From: Mucilaginibacter conchicola | GTDB lineage: Bacteria > Bacteroidota > Bacteroidia > Sphingobacteriales > Sphingobacteriaceae | Direction of reading: 5' to 3' | Assembly (NCBI RefSeq): GCF_003432115.1 | Contig: NZ_QWDC01000001.1 | Coordinates: forward strand, 124,001 to 188,000 | Length of the DNA stretch: 64,000 bases | In this document: one piece after another, positions 44,111 to 53,029 of the stretch | Layout of the letters: each line of letters begins with the position of its first letter | Position numbering within the stretch: position 1 is the first letter of the stretch | Made by a program: the position numbers and the translations under genes | The notes under the pieces: model-generated | Seen by the model: the letters and a program-made list of their open reading frames with translations, nothing else | Told to the model about the DNA's origin: nothing | Database searches by the model: none

Positions 44111-45871
44111 TTAATTGCTGTAAATAGTAATAGACGCTGGTTGGAGTTTTGATGCTTCGCTTGTTCCTGTTGAGGTGAAAATGAGCTTTAAGCCAGATGG
44201 TAGCTGAAAAGCATGCTGCTGCCCGGAGAAATTCATAAAGCAATGCACATGCTGGTCTTTCTCCCAACGATGCAGGTGCAGCGTTTTTTGTTCCTCATTA
44301 AAGGATACCTCTAACTGCTGCCTGTTGTTATTGTGCAGCGCAGGGGTGCTTTTCCTGAGTTGAATTAAACGCTTATAATAATCCAACATCTCTTGATGTT
44401 TTGATTGTTCTGCGCTATCCCAATTCAATTTAGATCGCTCAAAAGTATCCGGCGATTGCGGATCTGGTGCTTCGCCTTCGGCGTGGAAAGCTTTAAATTC
44501 GTTCTTACGGCCGGTTCTTACCGCTTCTATCAGTTCCTTGTCGCCATGACTAACAAAGTACAGGAACGGGTTTTGCTCCCCATATTCTTCGCCCATAAAC
44601 AACATAGGCAGGTAGGGGCTAACCATTACAGCTGCCGCCATCAGTTTTTGCATATCCGTACTGAACAGTGTGCTGCTGCGCTCGCCGAGCATGCGGTTAC
44701 CCACATGGTCGTGGTTTTGGGAGAACACTACGAACTGCTCACCTGGGTTATTGGTTTTAGTGCCGAATGTTTTCTGTCGCCCTTCAGAGTAAATGCCGTC
44801 ATAAACATAAGCATCTGTATATGATTTAGCCAGATGCCTGATGCCTTCAAATTCCGAATAGTAACCATTGCGTTCGCCCCCTGCAGTGACACGCAGGGCA
44901 TGGTGAAATTCATCTATCCATTGTGCATCCATACCGAACCCGTTTTGTTCAACAGGGTTGATGTAGCGGTTATCATTCAGGTCGAACTCAATGATGAGGT
45001 AGTGTTTGTTGCCTGTCTCAGCCATTAGCTCATCAACCTGCTCACGTATCTCCTGCAAAATGTGCTTCGGACTAAAATCTTTGATGGCATGTACAGCGTC
45101 CATCCGTAATGCATCTATCTTAAAATCGCGGAACCACATCAGTACATTCTGTACAAAGTAATTGCGCACCTCATCGCAACCGGCATCATCAAAGTTGATA
45201 GCCTTGCCCCATGGTGTTTGGTATTTATCGGTGAAATAAGGGCCAAACTCATTGAAGTAATTCCCCTCGGGGCCTAAGTGATTGTACACTACATCCAATA
45301 TCACGGCCAACCCGTTACTGTGACAGGCATCAACCAAATGTTTTAAACCATGCGGGCCGCCATAAGAGTTTTGCACCGCAAAAGGAAACGCACCATCATA
45401 CCCCCAGTTGCGTTGGCCGGGGAATTGCGCAACAGGCATTATCTCAATGGCGTTTATACCCAATTCTTTCAGGTATTGGAGTTGGGTTTCGATGCCCGCA
45501 AAATCTCCATTAGTTGTAAATGTACCGGTATGAAGTTCGTAGATGATATAATCTGAAAGTGGGATGTCGGGCTGATTAACCCGCTCATCTTCCAGCTTTA
45601 CTATTTCAGAATATCCATGCACGCCATCTGGCTGCGAACGCGATGCTGGGTCTGGTAATTCCTTATCACCATTCAGTCGAAATTTGTACAGGTCGCCGGC
45701 TTTAAGCTCCTCGGTTCTAAGTGTCCAATAACCTTTTGGTTGTGACGCTAACTGAAAGGTTTGGCCATTTTTTAAAACCAATTCCGCCTTATCTGCATAC
45801 GGTGCCCAAAGCACAACGTTTGCTGTTTTATCATCAGTAAACGTTATGCCGGGTACATTCGCCTTATCCAT
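44111..45871 (-). CDS. treZ: Maltooligosyltrehalose trehalohydrolase
   Basis: TreZ (GH13) releases trehalose from the TreY product. The 586-residue chain has an N-terminal beta domain (about 1-95), YIIYELHTGTFTTNGDF, the GINAIEIMPVAQFPGQRNWGYDG stretch (split), VILDVVYNHLGPEGNYF, IDALRMDAVHAIKD (nucleophile Asp), LIIEFDLNDNRY (acid Glu; the usual AES is IEF here), and FSQNHDHVGNRMLGER (third Asp). The Ser-to-Phe change next to the acid Glu is the only oddity. It lies 3 bases after glgX and 1 base before the treY-malQ fusion gene, so the three are one operon. Confidence 0.96.
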   Translation of the reverse strand: MDKANVPGITFTDDKTANVVLWAPYADKAELVLKNGQTFQLASQPKGYWTLRTEELKAGDLYKFRLNGDKELPDPASRSQPDGVHGYSEIVKLEDERVNQPDIPLSDYIIYELHTGTFTTNGDFAGIETQLQYLKELGINAIEIMPVAQFPGQRNWGYDGAFPFAVQNSYGGPHGLKHLVDACHSNGLAVILDVVYNHLGPEGNYFNEFGPYFTDKYQTPWGKAINFDDAGCDEVRNYFVQNVLMWFRDFKIDALRMDAVHAIKDFSPKHILQEIREQVDELMAETGNKHYLIIEFDLNDNRYINPVEQNGFGMDAQWIDEFHHALRVTAGGERNGYYSEFEGIRHLAKSYTDAYVYDGIYSEGRQKTFGTKTNNPGEQFVVFSQNHDHVGNRMLGERSSTLFSTDMQKLMAAAVMVSPYLPMLFMGEEYGEQNPFLYFVSHGDKELIEAVRTGRKNEFKAFHAEGEAPDPQSPDTFERSKLNWDSAEQSKHQEMLDYYKRLIQLRKSTPALHNNNRQQLEVSFNEEQKTLHLHRWEKDQHVHCFMNFSGQQHAFQLPSGLKLIFTSTGTSEASKLQPASITIYSN

Positions 45872-45874
45872 AGC

Positions 45875-47986
45875 TTACTTCAGTTTATTGCGCAACACCA
45901 CTACAGAGCGGCCTTCAACATTTATCACTTCTTTTTTTGCCAGGGGCTGTGCCGTAATTTCGTCATTACTGGTATCTAATATGATCTCCCAGCTTTTGTT
46001 CACCAATACATCCGGAATATGATATTCCAGCTGATCATGGTGGGCGTTGAAGATCACATAGAAATTATCATCCGTCACAGGGTCGCCGGTATTGTCAACA
46101 CTGTGCAGGCCATGGCCATTCAGGAAAATTCCTAATGAGCGGGCAAAGTCGTGGTTCCAGTTCTCGTCTTCCATCTCGTTGCCTTCCGGTAAAAACCAGG
46201 CAATATCCTCAAGGCCTTTGCCTTTAACCGGCCTGCCCTGGAACCATCTCCTGCGGCGGAACGCAGGGTGGTCTTTTCTTATCTGGATCAATCTTTTAGT
46301 GAACTCCAATAATTGCTTATCAGCACCGGCCCAGTTCAACCACGAGATCTCGTTATCCTGACAGTAAGCATTGTTATTACCGTTTTGCGTACGGCCAAAC
46401 TCATCACCGGCCACCAGCATAGGCACACCTTGCGAAAGGAACAGGGTTGCCAGCAAATTACGTTTTTGCTTATCGCGCAGTTTGTTTATCTCAGGATCAT
46501 CGGTAGGGCCCTCGGCACCACAGTTCCATGAACGGTTATGGCTTTCGCCGTCGTTATTGTTTTCGCCGTTAGCTTCATTGTGTTTTTCGTTGTATGATAC
46601 CAGGTCGTTCAGCGTAAAACCATCATGTGCGGTTATAAAGTTGATACTGGCAGTAGGGCGGCGGTTATCATCCTGGTAAAGATCGGGGCTGCCGGTAAAG
46701 CGCTGGCCAAACTCACCCAACATGCTATCGGCACCTATCCAGTAATCGCGTACGCAATCGCGGTATTTGCCATTCCACTCTGTCCATCCCGGCGGGAAGT
46801 TACCCACCTGGTAGCCGCCTTCGCCAATATCCCATGGTTCGGCAATCAGTTTAGCCTGCGATATGATAGGATCCTGGTATATGATCTCAAAGAAACCACT
46901 CAGCTTGTTCACGTCGTGCAGCTCGCGGGCCAAAGTAGCAGCCAGATCGAACCTGAAACCATCAACGTGCATTTCTACTATCCAGTAGCGCAGGCTATCC
47001 ATAATGTAGCGTAATACGTTTGGCAGCATAGCATTCAGTGTATTGCCTGTGCCTGTATAGTCGTTATAGTAACGTTTGTTATCATCAACTAAACGATAGT
47101 ATGAGGCATTGTCGATACCTTTTAAAGATAACGTAGGCCCCATTTGGTTGCCCTCACCAGTATGGTTGTAAACCACATCCAGTATCACTTCAATACCTGC
47201 TTTGTGCAAGGCTTTCACCATTTCTTTAAATTCCTGCACTTGCTCGTGGCAGGGTACGCTGCCTGCATATTTAATATCGGGCGCAAAAAAGCCAATGGTG
47301 TTATAGCCCCAATAATTGGTTAACCCTTTTTCAAGCAGATGGCGGTCGTTCACAAAATGATGGATAGGCATCAGCTCAATGGCTGTAACACCCAGCTCAT
47401 GCAAATATTTGATACAAGCCGGATGGCCTATAGCGGCGTAAGTGCCTTTTATCTCGTCAGGAATATCGGGATGCATCTGCGTAAAGCCTTTAACATGCAT
47501 CTCGTAGATAATAGACTGATGGTAAGGGATGCGCGGAAATTTATCATCGCCCCAATCAAAAGTAGGATCAACAACTACTGATTTTGGCATAAATGGCGCA
47601 CTGTCTGTAGTGCTGAAACTCAGATCCTCATCAGGGTTGCCTATTTCATAAGCAAATATAGAGTCGTGCCAGTCTATCCTGCCTGATAGGGATTTGGCAT
47701 AAGGATCCATCAATAATTTGTTTCTGTTAAAACGATGGCCGTTTTGTGGGTCATAAGGGCCATCAACACGGTAGCCATAAAACTGGCCTGGTTTAACATC
47801 GGGCAGGTAGCAATGCCATATCTGGTGTGTACGTTCGGATAGTTTTATTCTTTTTTCGGGTTGCTTATCATTGAACAGGCATAGCTCAACGCCGGTAGCG
47901 CAATCTGCATATAAAGCGAAGTTTACGCCGTTTCCGTCCCATGTAGCACCCAGGGGGTAAGGTTTCCCCGGATAAATTTTACTCAT
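45875..47986 (-). CDS. glgX: Glycogen debranching enzyme GlgX / TreX
   Basis: This 703-residue isoamylase-type GH13 enzyme cuts alpha-1,6 branches in glycogen and supplies linear dextrins to TreY. The ATG at 47986 (MSKIYPGKPYPLGATW) is chosen over an in-frame start at 48076, which would run through a palindrome and lacks family similarity. A CBM48-like domain (about 5-110) precedes the barrel with VILDVVYNHTGEGNQMGP, HVDGFRFDLAATLAR (nucleophile Asp), LIAEPWDIGEGGYQVG (acid Glu) and FITAHDGFTLNDLVSYN (third Asp). It is the first gene of the minus-strand trehalose operon. Confidence 0.96.
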   Translation of the reverse strand: MSKIYPGKPYPLGATWDGNGVNFALYADCATGVELCLFNDKQPEKRIKLSERTHQIWHCYLPDVKPGQFYGYRVDGPYDPQNGHRFNRNKLLMDPYAKSLSGRIDWHDSIFAYEIGNPDEDLSFSTTDSAPFMPKSVVVDPTFDWGDDKFPRIPYHQSIIYEMHVKGFTQMHPDIPDEIKGTYAAIGHPACIKYLHELGVTAIELMPIHHFVNDRHLLEKGLTNYWGYNTIGFFAPDIKYAGSVPCHEQVQEFKEMVKALHKAGIEVILDVVYNHTGEGNQMGPTLSLKGIDNASYYRLVDDNKRYYNDYTGTGNTLNAMLPNVLRYIMDSLRYWIVEMHVDGFRFDLAATLARELHDVNKLSGFFEIIYQDPIISQAKLIAEPWDIGEGGYQVGNFPPGWTEWNGKYRDCVRDYWIGADSMLGEFGQRFTGSPDLYQDDNRRPTASINFITAHDGFTLNDLVSYNEKHNEANGENNNDGESHNRSWNCGAEGPTDDPEINKLRDKQKRNLLATLFLSQGVPMLVAGDEFGRTQNGNNNAYCQDNEISWLNWAGADKQLLEFTKRLIQIRKDHPAFRRRRWFQGRPVKGKGLEDIAWFLPEGNEMEDENWNHDFARSLGIFLNGHGLHSVDNTGDPVTDDNFYVIFNAHHDQLEYHIPDVLVNKSWEIILDTSNDEITAQPLAKKEVINVEGRSVVVLRNKLK

Positions 47987-48053
47987 GCATTTACAAAGGA
48001 TATTATTCCGTAAATGTTTTTTTAATTTAAGATTATCGTTTGGCGAAACAGGT

Positions 48054-48078
48054 TTATGGTGTCCTAAAGACACCATAA
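48054..48078. promoter_or_regulatory. Palindrome between glgX operon and GH15 gene
   Basis: TTATGGTGTC (48054-48063) and GACACCATAA (48069-48078) are perfect inverted arms around CTAAA. The site lies 67 bases upstream of glgX and 80 bases upstream of the divergent GH15 gene. No T tract follows, so an operator or mRNA hairpin is more likely than a terminator. Confidence 0.55.
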
Positions 48079-48158
48079 GTAATAAACTTTCAGCTTTTTG
48101 GTAACAATTATAAAAAACCGTTGTTGGTAGGGTTATTTAAGATACTACAACATACTCA

Positions 48159-49946
48159 ATGGAAAAACATACCTACCAGACAGGGATAATTGGAAACTGC
48201 GCGTACCTGGCGCATATAGGTACCGATACAAATATAGAGTGGATGTGCTGGCCACGTTTTGACAGCCAGTTTGTTTTCGGCGGAATGCTGGATAAAGAGA
48301 AGGGTGGAGAGTTTTCCATTAAACCTATCGGCGAGTACACTACTAAACAATACTATTTAGAGAACACCAATATATTACGCACCGAGATTACCTGCGAGAA
48401 CGGCAAGTACCGTGTTACGGATTATGCGCCGCGTTTTCGCCGGCACGACAGGTATTTTAAACCGCTCATCCTTATCCGTAAAATAGAGCCGCTTGAGGGT
48501 AACCCGCGTATTAAAGTGGTTTGCGACCCTGTTTGTGATTATGGCCGAAAAAAATGGTCGAGAGCGTTAGGCAGCGATTCGATCACCTATACCAGCTGCG
48601 ATGAACACATGACGCTCACCTCAAACATACCGCTTACCTATCTGGATGAAGAGGCTTATTTTTCATTGAATGATACCCGCTACCTGTTGCTGAATTATGG
48701 TGTAGAGATTGACCGCTCACTGGTTGGCTTGGCTGAGGAATATCTGCGCGAGACAACCGAGTACTGGCGCTTATGGATCAAACACTCGTCCATAGCAGGG
48801 TACTTTCAGCCCTACGTTATTCGCTCGGCGCTGGCTCTTAAAATTCACCAGTTTGAAGATACGGGGGCTATCATAGCTGCGAGTACCAGCAGTTTGCCTG
48901 AGTTCCCGGGGAGTGGCCGTAACTGGGATTACCGCTATTGCTGGCTACGCGATACCTATTATGTGTTAACATCTCTTAATCACATTGGCCATTTCGAGGA
49001 GATGGAGCGCTACTTTGGTTATGTAACGGATATATCCTTCGGCGATAAAAGCAGTTTCAGGTATCAGCCTTTGTATGGCATAGATGGCCGCAAAGATCTC
49101 AACGAGGTGATAATGGAGCATTTATCGGGTTATGAAGGTAACGGGCCGGTGCGCATTGGTAATCAGGCATCAGAACATATCCAGAATGATATTTACGGGC
49201 AGGTGATGATATCGCTGCTTCCGCTTTACACAGATCACCGTTTTGTATTTACCGAACGCAAAGATTCTGACAAATGGATCTCATCTATCCTGGATAAGAT
49301 CGACCGTACTATTGATGAGAAAGATGCAGGTATATGGGAGTTCCGCAATATTGCACACATCCACTGTTACAGTAATTTATTCCAGTGGGCGGGTTGCTGC
49401 GCTGCGGAGAAAATTGCGCTTACCATTAATAATGATGAACTGGTACAACGTGCCCGCGCCTTAAAAGCCAGAGCCGCTGCTCATATAGAAGCTTGTTACG
49501 ATCCCGAACGTAAGGTTTATACCCACGCCGCCGGTAGTCCGCATTTGGATGCCAGTACACTGCAGCTCATCATGATGAATTATCTTGACCCTGCTTCGCA
49601 AAAGGCAAAAGACCACCTTATAGCTTTAGAGAAAGAATTGAAAACCGAAAGCGGCCTGTTCTATCGCTACATTCACCAGGACGATTTTGGTAAACCGAAG
49701 ACTACTTTCCTTATATGTGCGTTTTGGTATGTAGAGGCCCTGGCTTGCGTTGGCCGCATGGACGATGCCATGCGCGAGTTTGAAAAGCTGATGAAATATT
49801 GTAACCACCTATTGCTGTTTAGCGAGGATGTGGATGAGAAGACGGGCAGCCAGTGGGGTAATTTCCCGCAGGCATACAGCCATGTTGGGTTAATGAATGC
49901 GGCTTACCGCATAGCCGTTAAGTTAGACAGACCGATATTTTTATAA
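48159..49946 (+). CDS. GH15 family glycosidase (glucoamylase / trehalase-like)
   Basis: This 595-residue cytoplasmic protein fits the bacterial GH15 group that includes glucoamylases and acid trehalases. The N-terminal beta domain starts QTGIIGNCAYLAHIGTDTNIEWMCWPRFDS (split). The (alpha/alpha)6 barrel carries SLPEFPGSGRNWDYRYCWLRDTYY near residue 250 and a general-acid Glu region later, and the chain ends with GNFPQAYSHVGLMNAA, the usual C-terminal signature. It could break down trehalose or alpha-glucan; sequence alone does not decide. It is divergent from the trehalose-forming operon and shares a 1-base overlap with the MscS gene. Confidence 0.92.
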   Translation: MEKHTYQTGIIGNCAYLAHIGTDTNIEWMCWPRFDSQFVFGGMLDKEKGGEFSIKPIGEYTTKQYYLENTNILRTEITCENGKYRVTDYAPRFRRHDRYFKPLILIRKIEPLEGNPRIKVVCDPVCDYGRKKWSRALGSDSITYTSCDEHMTLTSNIPLTYLDEEAYFSLNDTRYLLLNYGVEIDRSLVGLAEEYLRETTEYWRLWIKHSSIAGYFQPYVIRSALALKIHQFEDTGAIIAASTSSLPEFPGSGRNWDYRYCWLRDTYYVLTSLNHIGHFEEMERYFGYVTDISFGDKSSFRYQPLYGIDGRKDLNEVIMEHLSGYEGNGPVRIGNQASEHIQNDIYGQVMISLLPLYTDHRFVFTERKDSDKWISSILDKIDRTIDEKDAGIWEFRNIAHIHCYSNLFQWAGCCAAEKIALTINNDELVQRARALKARAAAHIEACYDPERKVYTHAAGSPHLDASTLQLIMMNYLDPASQKAKDHLIALEKELKTESGLFYRYIHQDDFGKPKTTFLICAFWYVEALACVGRMDDAMREFEKLMKYCNHLLLFSEDVDEKTGSQWGNFPQAYSHVGLMNAAYRIAVKLDRPIFL

Positions 49947-51052
49947 TGGAAAAGCAGTTTAACACATGGTCTAAACAAATGCCGCACCTGGTATGGAACC
50001 TGCTTATCATAGCAGCCGTATTGCTGATAGGTTATGTAGTGAAGGTTATTGTTAAACTGCTGCTCAATTATTATAAGAATAAAAAGGATGCAGAGTACTC
50101 GTTCCTTCGCTCGTTTGTAACGCATTTCAGCAAATCGCTTAATCATTTCATACCGCTGCTTACGCTTAATATCCTGCTGCCATATTTTGCGCTTAAGGAT
50201 GTTTATGCCGATGATATAAGAAAATGGTTCGGGATATTGTTGGTGATATCTTTTGCTGCGCTGCTTACAAATGCAATCAAAATACTCGAGGATTTTATCT
50301 ACTATAAGTACGATTTTAATAAAGAGGATAACCTTAAGGAACGTAAGGTACGCACGCAGTTATCCTTTGTGCGTAAGCTTAGCACAGTACTTATCATCCT
50401 TATTACGCTATCGCTGATATTGCTCAGTTTTGACAGCGTACGGAAACTGGGAGCAGGTTTGCTCACCGGTGTAGGTATAGGTGGTATTATCATCGGTTTT
50501 GCGGCACAGAAATCATTAGGGAATCTGTTGGCCGGTTTTCAGATAGCGTTCACACAACCCATCCGTATTGATGATGTATTGGTGGTTGAAGGCGAATGGG
50601 GAAGGGTGGAAGATATTACGCTTACTTATGTGGTGCTCAATATCTGGGATCAGCGGCGATTGATACTGCCCATCAACTATTTCATAGAAAAACCTTTTCA
50701 AAACTGGACACGCACTACCTCGCAGCTATTGGGTACGGTGTTTCTGTATGTAGATTATGAAGTACCTATCGATGCTATGCGCGAAGAACTGGCTCGTTTG
50801 CTGGAGGCAACTCCGCTTTGGGATAAACGGGTAGGCATTATACAAGTTACCGATGTAAAACCAAGCACTATTGAATTAAGGGTATTGGTAAGTGCACGTA
50901 ACTCATCTATGGCTTTCGATCTGCGCTGCTACATCCGCGAAAATCTGATCAAATACCTTCAACAGAACTATCCGGGCAGCCTGCCTAAAAACCGTATCGA
51001 GATAAACAGCGGTTTAGACAACTTCAAAAAAAGCTTTGCCTCAGACATTTAA
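49946..51052 (+). CDS. Mechanosensitive ion channel of the MscS family
   Basis: This 368-residue inner-membrane channel relieves turgor on hypo-osmotic shock. Four hydrophobic helices lie at about 15-40, 60-80, 95-110 and 130-150. The pore helix LGAGLLTGVGIGGIIIGFAAQ follows in two parts, then the beta domain NLLAGFQIAFTQPIRIDDVLVVEGEWGRVEDI (split) with LPINYFIEKPFQNWTR, and an alpha-beta C-terminal domain. The start codon overlaps the stop of the GH15 gene, so both are translated from one mRNA. This ties trehalose/glycogen turnover to osmotic response by context. Confidence 0.95.
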   Translation: MEKQFNTWSKQMPHLVWNLLIIAAVLLIGYVVKVIVKLLLNYYKNKKDAEYSFLRSFVTHFSKSLNHFIPLLTLNILLPYFALKDVYADDIRKWFGILLVISFAALLTNAIKILEDFIYYKYDFNKEDNLKERKVRTQLSFVRKLSTVLIILITLSLILLSFDSVRKLGAGLLTGVGIGGIIIGFAAQKSLGNLLAGFQIAFTQPIRIDDVLVVEGEWGRVEDITLTYVVLNIWDQRRLILPINYFIEKPFQNWTRTTSQLLGTVFLYVDYEVPIDAMREELARLLEATPLWDKRVGIIQVTDVKPSTIELRVLVSARNSSMAFDLRCYIRENLIKYLQQNYPGSLPKNRIEINSGLDNFKKSFASDI

Positions 51053-51176
51053 TTACACTTAATTGTCTTTTTGTAGTCATTTGGTGCTGATAATCAATCG
51101 AAAATAATTAATTATAAATTAAAACCTGTTGCTGCTTGTGCTGTTTTTATAAGTACTTATCTATCTATGAATACTT

Positions 51177-51986
51177 ATGAAATCAGTTTTTGTCATCAAC
51201 GATAATAGTGTTGAAGCGAGGAGCGTAGCAGAGTCGGCATTAATGTTTGCTAAAAGCATACATGCCAGGTTAGTGATCGGGAGTAGGGGAGTTAAATCGG
51301 CCAGCATGGAGTTAGCACCCGTGGTTGATGATATCGATGATGAGCATCATATTGATGAACACCTGTTTCACTACCTGAACGTATTGAATATACATACCGC
51401 AGGAGAGGAGACGGAAATAGTCGAGACTGATATTTCTGATCTGGATAACAGTGCTCTTGCTACATTCATCAACCACAATAATATTGGCATGGTGATAGTT
51501 CCCGCAGGTAATATTGACGATGCAAAGCTGGATATGCAGATCGTACTGAACAAAATATCGGTACCTATGCTGATGTTGCCGGCCAACTGGCAATACAAAG
51601 ATATCCAACGACTTACTTACATCACCGACCTGCGTTGGTGTCGCACTGATGTTTTGGGTTACCTAAGCAAACTAACGCTCCCAAATAAAACCGACCTGTT
51701 TGTGGGCCATGTAGCCGCATCGGGCATACCGGATCTTGATGAGGATTTTGCGAAACAGATTTTCTTTGAGGCGGCCAAACGTTGCGGTAACCATCAGCAA
51801 TTGAATTTCCACCATATAAAATCGGGCGATATAGCTACAGTAGCGGATGTATTGATACACGGTATGAAAAACGATGCCCTGGTATTGATTAACCACTCAG
51901 CGCACTATGGGTATTTTGTAGGCAAAAAACTGTCTTTAAACCATCCTGAGCTGATAAGTGTGCCTTTGTTATTATATCCAAATTAA
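51177..51986 (+). CDS. Universal stress protein-like (UspA fold), tandem type
   Basis: This 269-residue cytoplasmic protein has two Usp-like halves. The first starts KSVFVINDNSVEARSVAESALMFAK and contains IGMVIVPAGNIDD near residue 105; the second starts near residue 140 (IQRLTYITDLRW). The ATP-binding Gx2Gx9G(S/T) motif is not visible in either half, so it may not bind ATP. Bacteroidota often carry such degenerate tandem Usp proteins. It follows the MscS gene after 124 bases and fits the stress or osmotic context. Confidence 0.7.
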   Translation: MKSVFVINDNSVEARSVAESALMFAKSIHARLVIGSRGVKSASMELAPVVDDIDDEHHIDEHLFHYLNVLNIHTAGEETEIVETDISDLDNSALATFINHNNIGMVIVPAGNIDDAKLDMQIVLNKISVPMLMLPANWQYKDIQRLTYITDLRWCRTDVLGYLSKLTLPNKTDLFVGHVAASGIPDLDEDFAKQIFFEAAKRCGNHQQLNFHHIKSGDIATVADVLIHGMKNDALVLINHSAHYGYFVGKKLSLNHPELISVPLLLYPN

Positions 51987-52002
51987 TAAATAACAAAAAA
52001 AA

Positions 52003-52076
52003 TGTTATTTCGAACGATAGTGAGAAATCCTGTTAGTAATAAGATTTCCCTTCGCTGTCGCTCGTTCTAAATGACA
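52003..52076. repeat. Hairpin repeat, TCATTTCGAACGA family (copy 2)
   Basis: The left arm TGTTATTTCGAACGATAGTG, then AGAAATC (52003-52029), faces a right arm at 52043-52076 (GATTTCCC, TTCGCTGTCGCTCGTTC, TAAATGACAG). It is the same family as the copy at 32581-32684 with a much shorter loop and a few changes. It lies between the Usp-like and DksA-like genes. Confidence 0.85.
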
Positions 52077-52161
52077 GGTTATAGTTGTAACATCGCTGAT
52101 ACAATTATGCCGTTAGCGTTCAAATTTTAAAATTGTAAAACCTTACACAATAATTGCTGTT

Positions 52162-52566
52162 ATGAGCATCATGGAAAATCAAACCGAATCACGCGAAAGA
52201 ACAAGATACTCTGACGCAGAGCTTGAGGAATTCAAAGACGTTATATTACAAAAGAAAGCTGTTGCGCAGGAAGAACTCGAAGCATTATCGAGCTCATTGG
52301 GCAGTAGCAACCCTAACGGTACTGATGATACATCAGCTGCATATTCTACTTTAGAAGATGGTTCGGCCACACTGGAGAAAGAAAGCTTACACCAGTTAGC
52401 GGGCCGCCAGAAAAAGTTTATTGAGCAGCTGGATGCTGCTTTGATCCGCATTGCCAACAAAACTTATGGCCTTTGCCGTGTAACCGGAAAACTGATACAA
52501 AAAGAGCGCCTGATGGCTGTGCCACATACTACGCTAAGCATGGAAGCCAAACTGAAACAAAATTAA
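52162..52566 (+). CDS. DksA/TraR family protein with degenerate zinc finger
   Basis: This 134-residue protein has a long helical N-terminal hairpin (about 15-95, RYSDAELEEFKDVILQKK) and the DksA-type C-terminal segment NKTYGLCRVTGKLIQKERL followed by AVPHTTLSMEAK. Family members bind RNA polymerase with ppGpp. In standard DksA four Cys hold zinc; here only one Cys remains, which is typical of a Bacteroidota branch. The ATG at 52171 (MENQTES) is an alternative start. It is monocistronic and ends at a hairpin terminator. Confidence 0.88.
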   Translation: MSIMENQTESRERTRYSDAELEEFKDVILQKKAVAQEELEALSSSLGSSNPNGTDDTSAAYSTLEDGSATLEKESLHQLAGRQKKFIEQLDAALIRIANKTYGLCRVTGKLIQKERLMAVPHTTLSMEAKLKQN

Positions 52567-52589
52567 AATACATTAACTCGCAATAATGG

Positions 52590-52621
52590 AAAGCCGCCCG
52601 TAACCAACGAGCGGCTTTTTT
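52590..52621 (+). terminator. Terminator of the DksA-like gene
   Basis: AAAGCCGC pairs with GCGGCTTT around a GC-containing loop and is followed by a T run. The stem can be extended by two further pairs across one mismatch. Confidence 0.8.
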
Positions 52622-52641
52622 GCGTCTAAGAAATTTTAAAA

Positions 52642-52692
52642 TAAATTTGCGTAGCCAAATAGCTACATTTATATTTGTAGTCAAATAGCTAC
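52642..52692 (+). promoter_or_regulatory. ArsR promoter with two tandem operators
   Basis: Two near-identical 16-base sites, GTAGCCAAATAGCTAC (52651-52666) and GTAGTCAAATAGCTAC (52677-52692), are 26 bases apart. The first is a palindrome (GTAGC-N6-GCTAC), as expected for a dimeric winged-helix ArsR protein. Two -7-like boxes match TAnnTTTG: TAAATTTG at 52642-52649 and TATATTTG at 52670-52677. Binding would cover both, which implies autorepression of the downstream arsR operon. Confidence 0.8.
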
Positions 52693-52696
52693 ATAT

Positions 52697-53029
52697 ATGA
52701 ATTTACGAAGGGATGTATTCCAGGCCATTGCCGACCCAACCAGAAGGGCCATACTTTTATTGGTTGCATCGCAATCGTTAACAGCTGGAGCGATAGCGGC
52801 TAACTTTGATACGGCAAGACCGACTGTTTCCAAACACTTAGCAATCCTTACCGAATGCGAATTGCTTAAGCAAGAACAACAGGGCAGGGAAGTACACTAT
52901 CATTTAAACGCCAATAAAATGAAAGACATAGCCGATTTTATTGAACCCTTCCGCCAGATGTGGGACGAGCGCTTTAACAAACTGGAAGCCGTTATGAAAA
53001 ATTATCAAAACAAACAACATGGAGCTTAA
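52697..53029 (+). CDS. ArsR family winged-helix regulator
   Basis: This 110-residue DNA-binding protein has the ArsR layout: [20 protein letters not shown] at the start, a helix-turn-helix around [23 protein letters not shown] (split), and the wing [18 protein letters not shown]. The metal-binding ELCVCDL motif is missing, as in ArsR proteins that pair with SRPBCC proteins, so the trigger is probably not a metal. It starts 4 bases after the second operator and overlaps the SRPBCC gene by 11 bases. Confidence 0.93.
   Translation: MNLRRDVFQAIADPTRRAILLLVASQSLTAGAIAANFDTARPTVSKHLAILTECELLKQEQQGREVHYHLNANKMKDIADFIEPFRQMWDERFNKLEAVMKNYQNKQHGA

Noticed and set aside
47987..48076. glgX N-terminal extension of 30 residues
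   Set aside because: No family similarity, and it spans the intergenic palindrome; ATG 47986 gives the normal start.
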